A stretch of 64,000 nucleotides of DNA from Crocodylus rhombifer (GCA_038503035.1 JAVSML010024359.1:310001-374000), one strand, 5' to 3'. Shown: positions 31,250-46,500, counted from the stretch's first letter. Translations and numbers: made by a program. Notes: a model not told the origin generated them from the sequence alone.

Positions 31250-34200
31250 GTTTGGTTTGTGTTATTATAAGAAAATAGGAAATACCCAAATTAAAGTTAA
31301 AAGCAATAAAGTTGATTGTAAAAATATCAGTTGCGTTCTGCAGTCAGTAAAACTACCTTTATTGACTTCTTATCTTCTGAGTTTGTGTGAGGTGTGTATT
31401 AGGCAAGAAATTGTCCAATGGGATTTGGAAGACAGCATTGTAATAGCTGAATTGACTGCCTTGTATGCCACTATAAATATGCATTGTTTTGACCTCTAAG
31501 AGGTCAGCCAGTCAGTGCAGATTGAATTGCAAGATAAACATTTCATAAATAAAGATCTTAAAACTTTTTTTTTGTTCAGTCATAAGAGGATACCTGTTTT
31601 ATTCCTTTAGTTGTTCTGACAGTAATTTTTGTTTAATTTTAAGAGGCAAATGATTTTTCCTTTTTCCCCATGCATGGCCATCTGCTGATCTAGATGTTGT
31701 TCCTGCATTAGAGCTTGCCAGTCCACCATAATGGAGGCAGCTCAAGCTTTGTTATTTTAAATACAGACTCTGTGCTTGACTGCTGCAGTATTGCAGACTT
31801 ACTCTAGTTTGTTCTGTCTCTATCCAGGAAAGCAACTTTAGGGTCATCACTTTTCACAACAGAGGAAAAGTATGTGCATCTCCTTCTGAACTGCTGAATG
31901 TATTGGGATAAATTGCTATTTTGGTGAGGAGGTGTGGACACTGTGCTGGCAACATTCCCTAGCAGTGCTCTACCAACCTGCATCCTCTTGCATGTTACAA
32001 ACCTGAGCAGCGTGGCCACTCCCAGGTATCTTTCTGTAGTTGCTGGGGGCCCTTGGTCTTTGGTGTGCTTGAAAACAACCCCTGGGGATAACCCCAGATC
32101 AGCCTTTCCATGTATTTATGGGTTTGGGGTGTTGGAGTTGTTGAACAAGATATTTTTCAGGAATGTCCTGATCAGGGCATGTTGCTGCTTTGGTGATGAC
32201 ATACCCTAACTGAATTACTTGCTATTGAAATCTGAGAACTCTTTGTGCTGAATCTTCATTCTGGATGGCTCCTTCTTCTTACTGTGACCTGGTCCAGTCC
32301 TCACCCTTTTTGCATGCGTTTAAGAAGTTACCCTAGAATTAATGACCAAATTATAAGAGAGGACTTAACTTTTTCCCTCTAGGTCACTATGATAACATTA
32401 TTTGGAATGCCTGAGGTATTGGGCCAGCCTAGAATAGTCTTAAACTTAACTGACTTGGAATCATTGAAGGCTGAAAGGGATTTAGACTAATAGTAAATGT
32501 CTTAAAAAGAGCGAAGTTCTCTGATGTATAAAAAGTGTTCAAGTTGGAAACCAGTCAACCAGAAATTATTAGAATTATGATGTTGAAAAATTTTAATGAC
32601 TTTAAGGTAAAGAAGTGAGATTAAGTTCCCACAAAAAAACCTCTTAATTTTTAACCTATACTCCTGTTTACTGCCCACCTAATAGGAGTAAGAGTCCAGA
32701 GTACTTAACATAACAATTATACACTTTTTCAATTGTCTGTAAATAGTAGTGTAATATTATCCATGCACTTGCTGCAGAAGTGCTGTTGATTTAATGGATG
32801 CTATGTAGAAGTCTAGGAAAGACGTAGAGATGGGAGAGTCCTAGGGGGTCCAGGAGGGATGAGTAATTGGAGAGGACGGGTTGAGAAGGGAAAAAGATGA
32901 CATTTTTAGATGAAGCTGAGAGAGACAAGAATCTTGAACATTTTAGATGCACAAAAAAGTTGACTAGCTTTAAAAAGTCCTGTGTATGATAAATCTACTT
33001 AATTGAGAAGAAAAACTATCCACACAACTCAATTATCACTGTTTATGTACCAAGTTTGCATATACTGCACAGGTTTTAGCAGTTTACTAGGTCTCTGGTT
33101 CCTGTTTTGTAGTACATGCAGATGTCTCATGCTGGTTAAGAAGGATCCTTCAAATTGTGGTTTTGCATGAATTTAATATTACCTTACATAGACTCATACA
33201 ATTGACTTTATTCTTACTCCATAATCCTGCAAAAAGTATTCAGATTTTGTCAGTAAGAATTTGCTTTTTCATTCTGAGAAATTGATTGTCTTTAGTACTG
33301 AATACTAAAAAATGCCAAGATTCTCAGTGATATCTTTTACTAAACTAACTGTATAGTTGAAAGCTTGTCCATCAGCTCTTTCAACTATTTATGTGACACT
33401 TTTTATTGAACCAGCTGTAATCTCTTCCTGGACCATCATGGATCCACCAGAACTCCAACCCTACTACTCAGTAAATAGTACAAAGGCAGTCTTGATCAGT
33501 TGCTGGAATACATACACTTCTGGCCCCAAAGTGAACTCTTTTTCCATCCCCGACTTTATTCTGCTTTGGGTATAAAGATCCAAGAGATCTGGGAGCAATT
33601 GTCAAAGTTCTTTACAGGGCTTACCTTTTTGTTCTATGTAGAGGAGAACAGAACAACTCAGGCCACTGTCTCTGGTGTTTTTCCCCTAAATCCTCTAATT
33701 TTTTTAGCATAATTTTTTTTTAAACCGCTAAAGAAGCTGAGTGTCATTCTCATCAACTGATATGGTATTCTTCATACTTTGCAATCTCCCTTAATATTTC
33801 TTCTGTTGAAATTCAGTCTTGAATCTGAAGTTGAAACTCAATGTGAAAGAAGTGTTGCTAACTCCATACCTTCACAGTTTGAAAGTCTGATTCTATAAAA
33901 ACCGTGATCATTTTTTAATTCTGATTTTTAAGACATATAGATGGTACTTTTTATTTGCTTTCTGTTTTTTGAGTCTTTAGAGTTCATGTGCCTATGTTGT
34001 CTTTTTTTTTTCTTACAGTTATGATAGAATGTTTAAAATGAAAGCTGAGAGTTCACGTCTGGGATTGTAAATTCTTTGAAACAAGGGCTTCCTGTTCATT
34101 CCCTGTACAGTAGCTACCACACTGGGGTTGATAGGGGCTTCTGTATGCTATCACAGTAGAACTAATCAACTTCACTACAGTTTCTGGAGCTTTGAAAAAA

Positions 34201-34502
34201 AATCACATATTGTAAAACTTGTGATAAAATACAACAGATGGGAATATTTGAAGTTAAGCTTCATGTGCACAGAAAACTTTCACAAGTTATTTTCCTTTTG
34301 TTCCAAGGAACACAAATCTAACTTGCATAATATTTAAAACAGCTTAAAGGCAGGAATATAATTTCTTCTCTATGTTCAGTTTTGCACACTTGTATTTCCA
34401 AATAACCATTTTTTCCCTTTTAGAAAAAAACTTGCAGACTGAGATAAGTAAATATAGTTATATCAAACAGGAAAAACTCAGTTTTACATTTTATATTTGC
34501 AG
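31250..34502. other. PPIG first intron, distal part
   Basis: AT-rich DNA with no recognised repeat or exon. Any extra 5' UTR exon of PPIG could be here and would not be visible without cDNA. Confidence 0.4.
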
Positions 34503-34582
34503 TATTTAAAATTTTGAAGCCATGGGAGTAAAGGTTCAGCGACCTCGTTGCTTTTTTGACATAGCCATCAACAATGTACCTG
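34503..34582 (+). CDS. PPIG: PPIG exon with start codon (coding 34522-34582)
   Basis: The acceptor AG is at 34501-34502 after a T-rich tract. Nineteen UTR bases precede ATG at 34522, whose context GCCATGG fits the Kozak consensus. The donor GTAAGA follows at 34583. It encodes residues 1-20 and the first base of Ala21, the first beta strand of the cyclophilin fold. Confidence 0.95.
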
Positions 34583-37500
34583 GTAAGAAAATTTAAACTA
34601 AATTTCTAGATTAAATGGTGACATTGATATTTATGCTTGATAAGTAATATATATATACAAGTAAACCGTATTAATGTGTGGGGTTCTTTTTTCAGCTGGA
34701 AGAGTGGTCTTTGAGTTGTTTTCCGATGTGTGCCCAAAGACATGTGAGAATTTTCGCTGCCTTTGCACAGGTTGGTAGAAAGTTGTTTTTTTTAACTTTT
34801 AACAAAATTCACTGTTTATATTATGAATTGTTATTTTACAGAAACCTGTGTGTATAGTCAGTGATTTCCTCTTTGCTTTTCAGAAAGTGAAGGCCCACTT
34901 TACTGGTGTCTGTAAAAATTGAACACTGTTGCCTTATAGACATTTCATGCTGGAATTAGAAGTAACTACAGATGTGACTTATTACTGAAAGGAGCAAATA
35001 CTAATCGAATTTGAAAATTGATCTATATAATTTTTTGCTCTTGCCATAAATATTTCTGATTAAACCATAATGGATACTAGCCAATACTGAAACTGGTTGC
35101 ATCAAATGAAGGTTCAGGAATTTAGAGATGACTGGACTTTCATATGACTCTCTTAATACTCAACGACTACTGGTATTTGTGCTTGAATTTCTTTCTGAGA
35201 TTGGTCATTTCCTAACTTTTTTCATGGTTTCATAGTCGATAGGGTCAGAAGGGACCTGAGCAGATCATCAAGTCCGACCCCGTGCCATGGCAGGAAAAAG
35301 TACTGGGGGTCAAACGATGCCAGCAAGGTGTTCATCTAGCCTCCTCTTAAAGACCCCCAGGGTAGGAGCCAGCACCCCTTCGCTTGGAAGTTGGTTCCGG
35401 ATCCTAGCCGCCCTGACCGTGAAGTAGCGCCTCCTGATGTCTAGTCTGGATCTACCCTCTGCCAGCTTGTGACCATTATTTCTAGTTGCTCCTGGTAGTG
35501 CTCGGGGGAACAGGGACTCCTCCAATGCCTGCTGGTCCCCTCTGACTAGTTTGTAACAGGCCACTAGATCCCCCCTCAGACTTCTCTTGTGGAGGCTGAA
35601 CAGGTTCAGGTCCCGTAGCCTGTCCTCGTAGGGCCTGCTGCCCTCTGATCATGCGAGTGGCCCTCCTCTGGACCCTCTCCACGTTGTCCACTTCCCTCTT
35701 GAAGTGCAGCACCTAGACCTGGACGCAGTACTCCAACTGTGCCATTGTCCCATAGAGGGGGAGGAGCACTAATGAAGATGTTGAACAGTTGGGGCCCAAG
35801 GACTCATCCACCACCACTCTCTGGGTGTGGCCCTCCAGCCAGTTAGGGACCCATTTGACTGTGTGGGCGTCGACACCACAGTCCCCCAGTTTTTTAATGA
35901 GAACGGAGTGAGAGACAGTGTCGAAGGCCTTCCTAAAGTCCAGAAAGACTATGTTCACTGCTACCCCTGTATCTAAGGATTTGGTGACCTGGTCATAGAA
36001 GGCCACGAGGTTGGTCTGACAGGACCTGCCTCTACTGAACCCGTGTTGGTTGCGTCTAAGCATAATTCCCCTGCTGGCCCCTCGTGGACATGTGCCAGGA
36101 TAATTCTCTCTAAAAGGTTACCCAGGATCAAGGTAAGACTAACTGCCCTATAATTTCCAGGGTCCTCCTTCCTCCCTTTTCTGAAGCTGGGAACTACGTT
36201 GGCCCTCTTCCAGTCCTGTGGCACCTCACTAGAGCACCATGAGTGCTCATAAAGCCATGCCAGCGGTCCTGCAATGACCTCAGCTAATTCCCTCAGTACT
36301 CTGAGGGACCAGCTGATTTAAATACATCCAGTCCCTCCAGAAGTTCCCTGACTTGATCCTCACTGACTCTGGCTTGGGTGTGCCTACCCAGGGGGCTGAT
36401 CTGGTCCCTACTCAGGAAAATGGAGGCAAAGAAGTTAACTAGGTTAGCTTTGTCATCTGGTGTGATGACCAGATTTCCTAGTGTGTCTTGAAGGGGCCCC
36501 ATGTTACCCGGAACCTTCTTTTTGCCCCCTATGTATTTAAAAAGGTCTTGTTGTCCTTGATCTGGGTAACTAGTCCGAGTTCCATCTCTGCCTTGGCCTT
36601 CCTGACTGCCCCCCTGCATCCCTGAGCAACCGTAGTATAGTCCTCCCTGGTGATGGCCTCTCCCTTCCATTGGGCGTACGCCTCCGTTTTAGCTAGGAGA
36701 TGTTCCCAGGTGCTTTTTGTGAGCCATGGGGGCTTTTGTGCCCTCCTGTCTCCTTTGATCTGTGTTGGGATTACCTCCCTTTGGGCTTGGAGGATCGTCT
36801 CCATAAGGAGAGACCACTCTTCTTGGACATCCGACTCCCGACCCCTCCGGGAGCTCAGTGCCTCCCCGACTATTCCCCTTAGCTCATTGAAGTACGCCCT
36901 CCTGAAGTCTAGGGCTGCTGCCTTGCTGCAGGCCTTTGCCCCCTTGTGCTGGATAGTGAATTCCAGCAGGCAACGATCGCTGTCACTGAGGTGGTCGAGC
37001 ACCCGCAGCTCCCTCACCAGGTTGTCGCCTGTGGCCAGCACCAGGTCCAACAGGGTGTCGCCCCTGGTGGGGCTGTGCACCTCCTGGGTTAGATGAAGGT
37101 CCTGCATTTCGGCTAGGAACCTATGTGAGCCGTCAGACCTGGCTGACTGCTCTTCCCAGCAGATGTCTGGAAAGTTCAGGTCACCCATGATGACCACCTC
37201 TTGACCTAACCACCTCAGTGAGCTGACTTAAGAATTCCTGGTCTAGCTCTTCCCCTTGGTTGGGTGGTCTGTAGTAGACCCCCACTGTTAAGTCTCTTTC
37301 CCCTCGACTGCCTTGTGTTCTAACCCAAAGCACTTCAGTGTGCCCCTCCTCTGACCCTGTGCTATTTGATGAGGATGTGTATTCCTCCTTGATATAGAGT
37401 GCCACACCCCCATCTTTCCTCCCTGTCCTGTCCCTCCTGTACAGTCTATAGCCCTTGATATTCACCACCCAGTCATGCATTGGATCCTACCACGTTTCTG

Positions 37501-40500
37501 TGAGCCCCCCTATGTCTGGGTTGGTGTCAGCTAGCAGGAGGGTAAGTTCCTCCTGTTTGTTTCCCATATGACGAGCGTTTGTGTAGAGGCATTTGAGGCC
37601 TCCTGAAGATGTGTGCACTGGTCCCCTAATCTCAGTATTGCCCTGGCCCCTGTTGCTTACCTGGGTATTTGTTCTGCTTGTTGGTCTAGGCTGGGCTGTA
37701 CTTGGGGCTGCTGTTTGGTTTAGTGGTCCAAGGCTTCCTCTGCCCTCATCTTTCACTTCTCCCAACGAGCCTAGTTTAAAACCCGCTGGTGGAGATCTGC
37801 CAACCTAGAAGAGAACACATGCTTACGTTTGGGGGAAAGGTGAAGCCCATCCCACTCGAGCATGTCTCTCGTTGTGATGTAGGGGTTGTTGTCAAGGAGG
37901 CCAAATCCTGCCTCAAGGCACCATTCCGGAAACTGCCTGTTGGTCTCTGTGATGCAGGTCTCATGTTGTCTTCCATGTCTGCTTGCTGGTAGGACAGAAG
38001 AGAATACCACCTGTGCACCTGTCTCCCTCAGCACGCCCCCCAGAGTGTGGTAGTCCACCATGAGGTAATCAAGGCTTCTTCTGGCCTCATCTTTAGTACC
38101 CACATGGATTAGGACCATGGGGTAGTAATCGGTGGGCTGGATCATGGCCTGGATCATCCCCATCACGTCCTGAATCTTTGCTCCAGGTAGCCAGTAGACT
38201 TTGTATGTCGAGGGGTCCTGGCGACAGATGGGTCCCTTTGTATCTCTCAGGATGGAGTCACCTATTATGATTGCTCGACGTTTCCTCCTCTGAGACTGCT
38301 TAGCTCCTTCGGCCTGTTTGGAGTGTGGAGAGTGTGGAGTTGCCTCCTCTCCTTCCTTCTCCTGCAGTGTTGCCAGGGCCTCGTACCTGTTCACCAGCCT
38401 GACTGGAAGAACTGGTACTGCTTTGCTGCAAGCAGCCCTGGTTGTGGAGGTGACTGTCTGCCACTCTGCAGTGTTTCTTCCTTGGGTGCATGGCCCTTCA
38501 GGGAAAGGAAATAACCATCAATTTCATCCTCCAGCTCCCTGATTCCACTCAGCTTGCTAACCTTCTCCTGGAGCTCCCTCACCTGCGCCTCCAGGGCGCT
38601 AACGTGGGTGCCGGCAGGACAGGTGTGGGGGCTCCCAGTCCCTGGCCCCCCCGCCTTGCTGGGCATTCCCCGCAGGTGGTGGGGCAGGGGGATGCCAGGT
38701 CCCCATGGGCTCTGTCTGGGTGGAGGCCTCAGACAAGCCCCGGGTAGGCGGTGCCCCCTGGGCAGGGGCCCTAGAAGCACTCCGTGTTGACGCCATCGTA
38801 TGAGTTGCTGTTTATGTTTTTGTGCGGTGCCTTCGCCCTTCTTTTCCTTGTATCTGGTGTGTGGAAATCTCTGTTCTCAAGTGAAATTCAGATTCCTTTT
38901 TAGTCAAATTGCCAGTCTTTTAAAAGCCCTGTTCTGGAAATATTTTCAGAATGGCATTCTTTTCTTGCTGGACAGTTACTTTCACTGGAGAATACTGATT
39001 GTCTAAGGCTAAAAATCAAAATCACATGTTTAAAACAGTGGCTACAAACCTGACTCAGATTTCTTCTCCACCTACTTCCAATTTGTTTTTAAAATAATTT
39101 AAGCCAAGCTCTGCTCCTGAAACTTTCATTCACAACAAAGATTGAGCTATAGAGAAACTTGCGTTGTTTTTTTTTTTGTCTGGGTCCAACATTTTCCATT
39201 TCCTATCCATTCACGTTTTATTACAAGTCAGTCTTGGCTACAGTGTTTTGATTTACTACTTAGTGTGCATTTGGCTACCACTTGCAAGTCCAGGAATGAT
39301 TTTAGCTATATATGTACAAAAGAAGTTGGAGATCAAAATTTGTGTTTCATCTTATTACTGTAACATCTTTGGGAATCTTCTAGATAAAGAAAGTGGTCAA
39401 AGTCTTGAGAGAGGGAGATTCTCACATCTCCATGTGTGTACATTTATCCCTTCCAGCGGTTAGTTCTGAAAAAGATCTGCAAAAGTCCCTGAAACTGAGG
39501 CAAAGTTTATACTTCAGAGTTTTCACTGACAGAGCTATGTCTGTTAGGCCCCCTGTACACATTACAGGTATGAGTACAGGGACTCTCAACCCCAACAGCT
39601 GTGGACTCTGGGTCCTGGCAGCATGTTTCCTGGTAAACGCCCAGGACAGGAGGATGCATGAATCACAGCAGTGATCCCTCCCGCCCCAGGGGTTTCACAC
39701 ATCTCTGGGGCAGGGGGTGGGGTGGATCATGATCCTCATTTGTGAGGTGCCCCGTGACTGGAAGCCTCTCAACTGGGGTGTGTGGGGCTCCTGGCTGTGG
39801 GAGCTTTCTTTGTGCTGGTGCAGAGAGAGCCTAGGATCAGCAATAAGGTGTAGCAAGATCTAATGTGTGGTCCCAGAATCATGCCTCCTGTGTGTGTGGC
39901 ATGGCAAGAGGCGCAATTGTGTGAATTGTGCATTAGATTCCATCATGTCTTTACCTATATGTGCAGAGGGGACCTTCGGAGTCTCAAGAAACCTTACATT
40001 TGTAACTCACATAGCTAGTTGGGCAAAATGCATAATGTAGATGCCTGTGTGCAGAAGAACGCTTACGGTTGTTTAGATTATTAATTTGGGGTGGAGGGGA
40101 GTATTAGCTATGCTGCTTATTAGCATGTGTTGCATATCCACTAGGGAGATCTGCTGGCTTAACTGTATTGGCGGAGGCTTATCTAGTGTAGAGCAACCCT
40201 GATGCAGTCTTTGCAGTGTTTTCCCAAATTAATTACATTTTTTTTTTAGTTTATTACTAACTCTAATTCCATATAGTGCTTTTGCATTTAGTGTTTGGCT
40301 AGTTACCTGATCTCCAGATTTTGTACCAACCGTGATCCACAATGTGATTATTCTTTAGGGCTTGTCAATGCAGGGCTTCTGTCCAATGCCCAGCAAGTAC
40401 AGGAGCTGTAGATGAGTGGCAGGGAGTGCCAGTGATACAGATGGCCAGGTAGAGGCTACGCCCCTTGCTATGATGTGCAGCACTGGCTGGAGCTGTGCCT

Positions 40501-43500
40501 TGCCAGGCACCTGCGCCCTGCCCTGCCTGCTGCTTCTGTGCCATGGGGGAGTGTGGGGATCCCTGCACCCCCCCAACTTCCATCACATCCCACACACCCT
40601 GCCCCCAAAACCCCCCAACATACCCTGTGCGCCTTGTACACGCACACATACCCACACCCCACCATACACACACGTGTGTGTGCATGTGCACATACCCACC
40701 CACACCTCACCATAGACACACACCCACACCCCACCATACAATCCCCAGAATATATAAGACTAGAATTTATTTTTGAGTTACTATGCAATCACCTCTGTAT
40801 ACACTATACAAATACAAGTCATGACAAAATTTTTGCAATAAAATTTAATATATGGTATAGGAGGTGTTTGACTTTTAGTGTATGATTTGGTTTTTTTTCC
40901 CTGGTTCTAAGATGGGAAACAGCCTCCCCCCCCCCCCAAAAAAAAAAAAAGATGGCACCAAGGGGGCAGGGCTTTTCATGTGGCCCTCAACAACTCACCA
41001 AAACTCATTAAGCAGCCCTCCACCTGCAATAATTTCCTGCTGCTGCTATATACTTATCTTAGTAAATTTTCTCTTTTAGGCCATTCATGTTTGTTACTTA
41101 GAAGAAAAATGGTCTTGTGATTATAGCACAAGTCTTGGAGTCAGGAGACAACTTTAATCTCCCAGGTTTCATCACAGGCTAACTTTGGGAGCTTGGGTGA
41201 ATTACCTGGGGCAAAATTTTCAAGACTGAATACTGCGAATATACCTCACATTTTGAGTGTCCAACCTGAGTCACTTTGGTCCTACTTTCAGGGGTGTTAA
41301 GCAAGGTCTTTATGTGAAGTTATGAAATAACCCTTCTGAAAAAGGATATTTAGTAATTAAGGAAATCAAAATTTGTTGTAATTTCTGAAAAGTTTAGATT
41401 TAACTTATTGTCCCTTTTACAAAAACTAATTTGCTACTTCGCAAGCTGAATGTAATGTTAATTGCTTATTTGTCGAGCTTTTGTAGTTATACAAATGCAA
41501 AATATCTTTCTTCTTTAGGTGAAAAGGGCACAGGAAAATCGACACAGAAGCCATTGCATTACAAAAGCTGTCTATTTCATAGGGTTGTGAAAGACTTTAT
41601 GATTCAAGGAGGTGACTTCAGTGAAGGTAGGAGGCCAGTCTTTAAATCAACTACAGTGGCTAACAGTGAAATATTTTATGGATCTTGTTCAGTACTCTTT
41701 ATTTGGTTGAAATATTCTCTCATTGCAATATATATATATATTTTAAGTTAAGGGCCTTAAATAAGGGCATTTTAATAAGTAGCTTTCTGTATCTCTCTAT
41801 CCAGTTGTGATTTGCCGGTGAAAATGTGGCTTTCCATTCTAGTATAGCATCAGATCACTGTATTTCTCAGTAAAGCACAGATGTCAAACTCTTAGTATAG
41901 CCCTGTGGGCCAAAGCACTGGATAGGTCTGTGGGCCAGATCCAGAGTGTGGAGCCATGTCATCTGGCCCACAGGATTTTCTGTATGGCTGGAAATTGGGT
42001 GGTGCCAGTGTTAATTGCTGCATCATCTTCTGCTGTTCCTACTGTCAACTTTCCAGACTTGCAGGTCAGATGACACGGTTCCCAATGTGCCCCATAGGGC
42101 CAGGAATTTGACTGTCTCTACTAATCCTGCTGCCAAATTTGTGGTCTTGTGAGGAGCCCTGCAGACCAGGTGACACTGATGCACACTCCAAATCCAACCT
42201 CTGGGCTATATCTACCTCTGAGATGGAGGAATGGGAGAGAATGCAGAATGCATAGCAAAACAATTCCCCTTGGTTTTCTGACTCCTATTCTACTTAATCA
42301 GGCCATCAGCTAGTGCTTTGATTGTACCCAAGCCATGCACTATCTTTTTTCAAAGTGTCTTCCAGAATAATAATTGAAATATTGAAATAAGTTGACCTCA
42401 ACCTAACTTATACTGTCACTGCTTTATGTTAACTTGTCCTTTTTTGTTGTTGTTAGGAAATGGCAGGGGAGGAGAATCAATTTATGGTGGATTTTTTGAA
42501 GGTAAGGATGTTCTTTATCAGTCAAGTCTATGTACTTTTTCAGGTGTCTTTTATTATAGAAATTAAACTAGCATTCCACGATCCTAGCTTTGCAAATTTG
42601 GATTCCACTGTCTTTATTAGCGCTGTGCAGGAAACGGGCATCCTTTTAGCTACTGTAATTGTAGGATTAAGGCAAAATGATTTTTTGTTAAACCTTTTTC
42701 ATTAAGATTTATAAGAAGTAAAATCTTCCAATTTAATTTTGCATAGAAAAAATTGTTAAATTTGTTTATCAGATTTACATTTTTGTAGATCTCATTTCAA
42801 CATTGTATTGTTACCCCTTTTTGGCCTGGTCATCTACACAGAAAATTAGAGTCTTTGGGTATTGTTTCATTTAAGAGAAATTAATGGTGGAGACAGGTAT
42901 CTTTTTATATTCTTGTAAATAAAGAAAATTGCTTAGTCCTGCTTCTCTGGTAACAGGAGGGATCAAACAACTATGTACAATTTCCCTGCTTACAGTGCCA
43001 AACTTTCAGTTGGTATCACCCCAAATGATCAGTCTCTCTAATCTGTTTCTTGAGTATCCAGACCTGTTTGTTCAGGCTGTGTTGGAGCTTTCTTTTCTCT
43101 TTGTTTCTTGAACTATGTGGATGTGTGGCATGAACCAAAGTGGGCTGATATATAGACATGCTGGCAGTTGTACAGTAGCAGTTGCATAATGCCAATAGAA
43201 CTTCTGAGCTAAGTACAGATAGTCAAAAAGCCCAAGATTGTATTGATTCAGTCTTTGCAGGTTAGTCTAAGCTGCATAGATTGAACTGACAAGCAAGTGA
43301 ACAGACATTTGTTTTTGATTCAAGAAATGCAGCCACATGCTGGCATTACCTAGGCCAGAAGCTGGGGGATGCTAGAAAATGCCTCCCTGTTCGGCTGGAG
43401 CAGACAGCTTGGGCCAAAGCTAATCTGTCCACCTGGCAAGGGGGGTTGCGGGAGAGATGCAAAGCATCCTGAGATGCTTGAGGTTTGTGAGTTAACTTGA

Positions 43501-46500
43501 ATCTGGAAGGGATCTGACACAGAATTTCAGTAAACTGATTTAACCTTGTCTTAGAATGAACTCCTGTGTCCGGAAGATTCCCCATGCTTGAACAAAGGAC
43601 TTACTCATGGTTGTCTTCACCCTTGCAAAGCTTTATTTAAGGATACTTGCAGAAGCAGGCGATAGAACAGAGCAGAGAGGACGGTCACCTCACGTTGGCC
43701 TTAGGCAGCAGCTGCTACCCCTCATGGTTCCTCTGGCCTCGGAGTCTTCCAATCCTGGGGATGCGATAGCCTGTGCTGGGGCTCTGCACAAGTCGGAACT
43801 CTTGCCAGAATGGAGGAACCCATAGTAATTTAAGAATACACAGCTTATGTAGTCTGAATTAAACAACGTTATCTCAAGCTAGGAAAATGAGGATGAGTCG
43901 TGATCCAACGCACCTGGTATTTACCACATTCCACTGTATCACAACGTTGTAGTATCTAGGTTCATGGCTCGGTCACACTCACAGAGCAGGAGGCTATGTG
44001 CCGCTTCACCAGCGTCTTATGGAATCAGCATGCAAAACTTTTGCTTTTAAGAAAGCTCTTACTATTAGAAACCTAAATCAGTTATGTCTGATAGGTACAT
44101 CCACTAAGGTTTATCTTAAACCAGTTTTGGGCATTTTGAAAGCAGTTTATGTGCACTGAACTTCTGTTGTGCTATAGATTTGAACCAGTTTCCAATTATT
44201 TATACTGGTTTGTGTGTAACTTCTGTCCATAGCCCTGGTGGCAGAATTGTCTGGTGTAGACAATGTGTTAAACTTGCTTAAGTTTTACTTATTTTGTGAA
44301 TAGCCAGTTATGCAAAGTCATCCTGGTATCTGAAAGTAAAGCTGTTTTTTGACTTTCCCACAAAATTGGATCACTGCAATTAATAAAAATTCTGCATCAA
44401 AATAGTGTGTCATTGAATATGCATGAGTGGTTATTAAAAACCCAGAAACAAAAAAAAAAATCCATTTGCTATTCAAAGATGTTGTTCTGTATGTGTGAAA
44501 AATTGTAATAGCTTACTTTTTTTTCAATTGTCAGATCTTGCCAGAACTAAGTGTAGGCAGGAAGTAGATCTGTTTTATAAGAAGGTTACTTTTTCATAGT
44601 CATTCTTCAGACCATAGCGACACTTTTAATGGAAAAGTGAAAATGCTGGCTTATTAATCTTTGTAGTCTAACGGATGGAATTAGAAAGGCATATCATCTT
44701 TGATATCTGATATGATGTATTATTTTAAATCTAATTTTTAATACACTTTTTATTACAGTTACAAATTTGTCTGGATAAGCTTTTTTAGTAGATTATATTA
44801 AATGCCATTAAGTAATAGTGCGGAGAAAATATTTGAAATTTTAAATTAATTGGAAACACTTTTTTGTTAGATGAAAGCTTTGCTGTAAAGCACAACAAAG
44901 AATTTCTTCTCTCAATGGCCAACAGAGGAAAGGACACAAATGGTTCACAGTTCTTTATGTAAGTATTGTACTGTTCTGATACAAATATTGCTTACAATAT
45001 TAAGATTGTAGTAACCCTCATAATTTAAAAGATGAAATCCGTTTTCAGTTTTCAAATGTAAATAAATTTTCTAGACCTGAATTTATGGAAAACAGCTGCT
45101 TTCTAGAATCCCTAATTTAGTAATAAAAATCATAAGTTTCTTATATTTATTACTAAGTTTTAGATTAGTACATTTTGTATACTCAATTATAAAAAAAATC
45201 TTGCCATTTTTAAGTGACTATTTTCTAACTGGGCATATAATGTAAATCTGTGAGGTGCCCTCTCAGGAAAACGAATGAAATAAACAAAAACCTGAAAAGG
45301 TTTTGTCCGGGTGGATAGAATGAACTCTGGGGCTTCTGGTAGCCCGGAGTCGACAAATCTTAACATTTCCAAATGCAATCCTATTTTAAATGAGAACAGG
45401 ACCACTGCTAAAGCTTAATATATCACAGTGTTTTTACAGCCTTGATTTTTTTTTTTTTAATTGACCATTTTAATTTACAGTTGCTAATGCCCTTTCCCTC
45501 AATGTAGTGAGTGGTATGTTACCTACAATTTGGCCCTTATTTTTGGGTTGTTATTGGACCATTAGCCTCTTACAGACTATTTTTTAACTTGTTTTGTGGC
45601 TGACACTTGTCTTGTAATGTCCAGTCCTAATCTCAGAGTAGTAGAAGCTTGTGGAATCATTTAAATTGTCTGTTAATATAAAGGACTAAGTCAGTTTTAG
45701 GGCTGCTTCTAATGTCAGGTAGCCGATTCTCAGCAGTTTTTACCTTTTTCTTCTCCCCCCTCCCCCCAATATCTATAAGACTATTTGCAGAACTTTTTAA
45801 ATCTGCCCTTTAAAAGGTTCGCATGATCAAATCAACATGTGGTATCACAAAATACTACAGATGGTGTTATCGAAAATGTTGATAATGAAAAAAGAGAAGG
45901 CTGAGAGGGGATCTGGTGGCCATCTATAAACTGGCCAAGGGGGACCAGCAGGCAGTGGGAGAGTCCCTGTTCCCCTGAGCACTACTGGGAGTAACAAGGA
46001 ATAATGGCCATAAGTTGACTGAGAGTAGATTCAGGCTAGATATCAGGAGGCAGTACTTCACAGTCAGGGTGGCTAGGATCTGGAACCAGCTTCCAAGGGA
46101 AGTGGTGCTTGCACCTACTCTTGGAGTCTTCAAAAGCAGGCTGGATAATCACCTATCTGGGGTCGTTTGACCCCAGTCTCTTTCCTGCCCGTGGTAGGGG
46201 GGCGGACTTGATGATCTGCTCGGGTCCCTTCTGACCCTACCAACTATGAAACAGTATCTTTATTTGACTTTCTTAAAATATTTATATCAAATAAAGTAAA
46301 GATTTGAGAAACAGACATTCTTGAATAATACTTGGTACTTAAAGTGTGTATACATCATTCAAGCCCACTGAAATCAAGTAAAACAATATCATTAATTTAT
46401 ATCCATTTATTTAAGGTAACTTGCAATTTCGTATGCACCCAACTTTGTTTCAAATGCAAATTTTTTCTTTACAGCAGTGTTAACTTTTTTTTTCTGATTC

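Larger units (their letters stand above)
35228..38795 (-). mobile_element. Nearly full-length CR1 LINE, antisense in PPIG intron
   Basis: The copy runs from the 3' end (TTTCATAGTCGATAGGGTCAG, about 35,228) to ORF1 at about 38,790. Order on the minus strand is ORF1, endonuclease, RT, C-terminal domain. A large part of the RT palm, including the FADD active site, is deleted between about 35,745 and 35,815. Frameshifts and stops break every ORF. It is more complete at the 5' end than the 8,399-12,275 copy. Confidence 0.92.

Noticed and set aside
34771..35227. Short extension of the PPIG frame past 34,770
   Set aside because: The donor at 34,771 rejoins the cyclophilin sequence exactly at 41,519; the extension has no homology.
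40460..40790. CA-repeat frames on both strands
   Set aside because: His/Thr/Pro low-complexity translation of a microsatellite.
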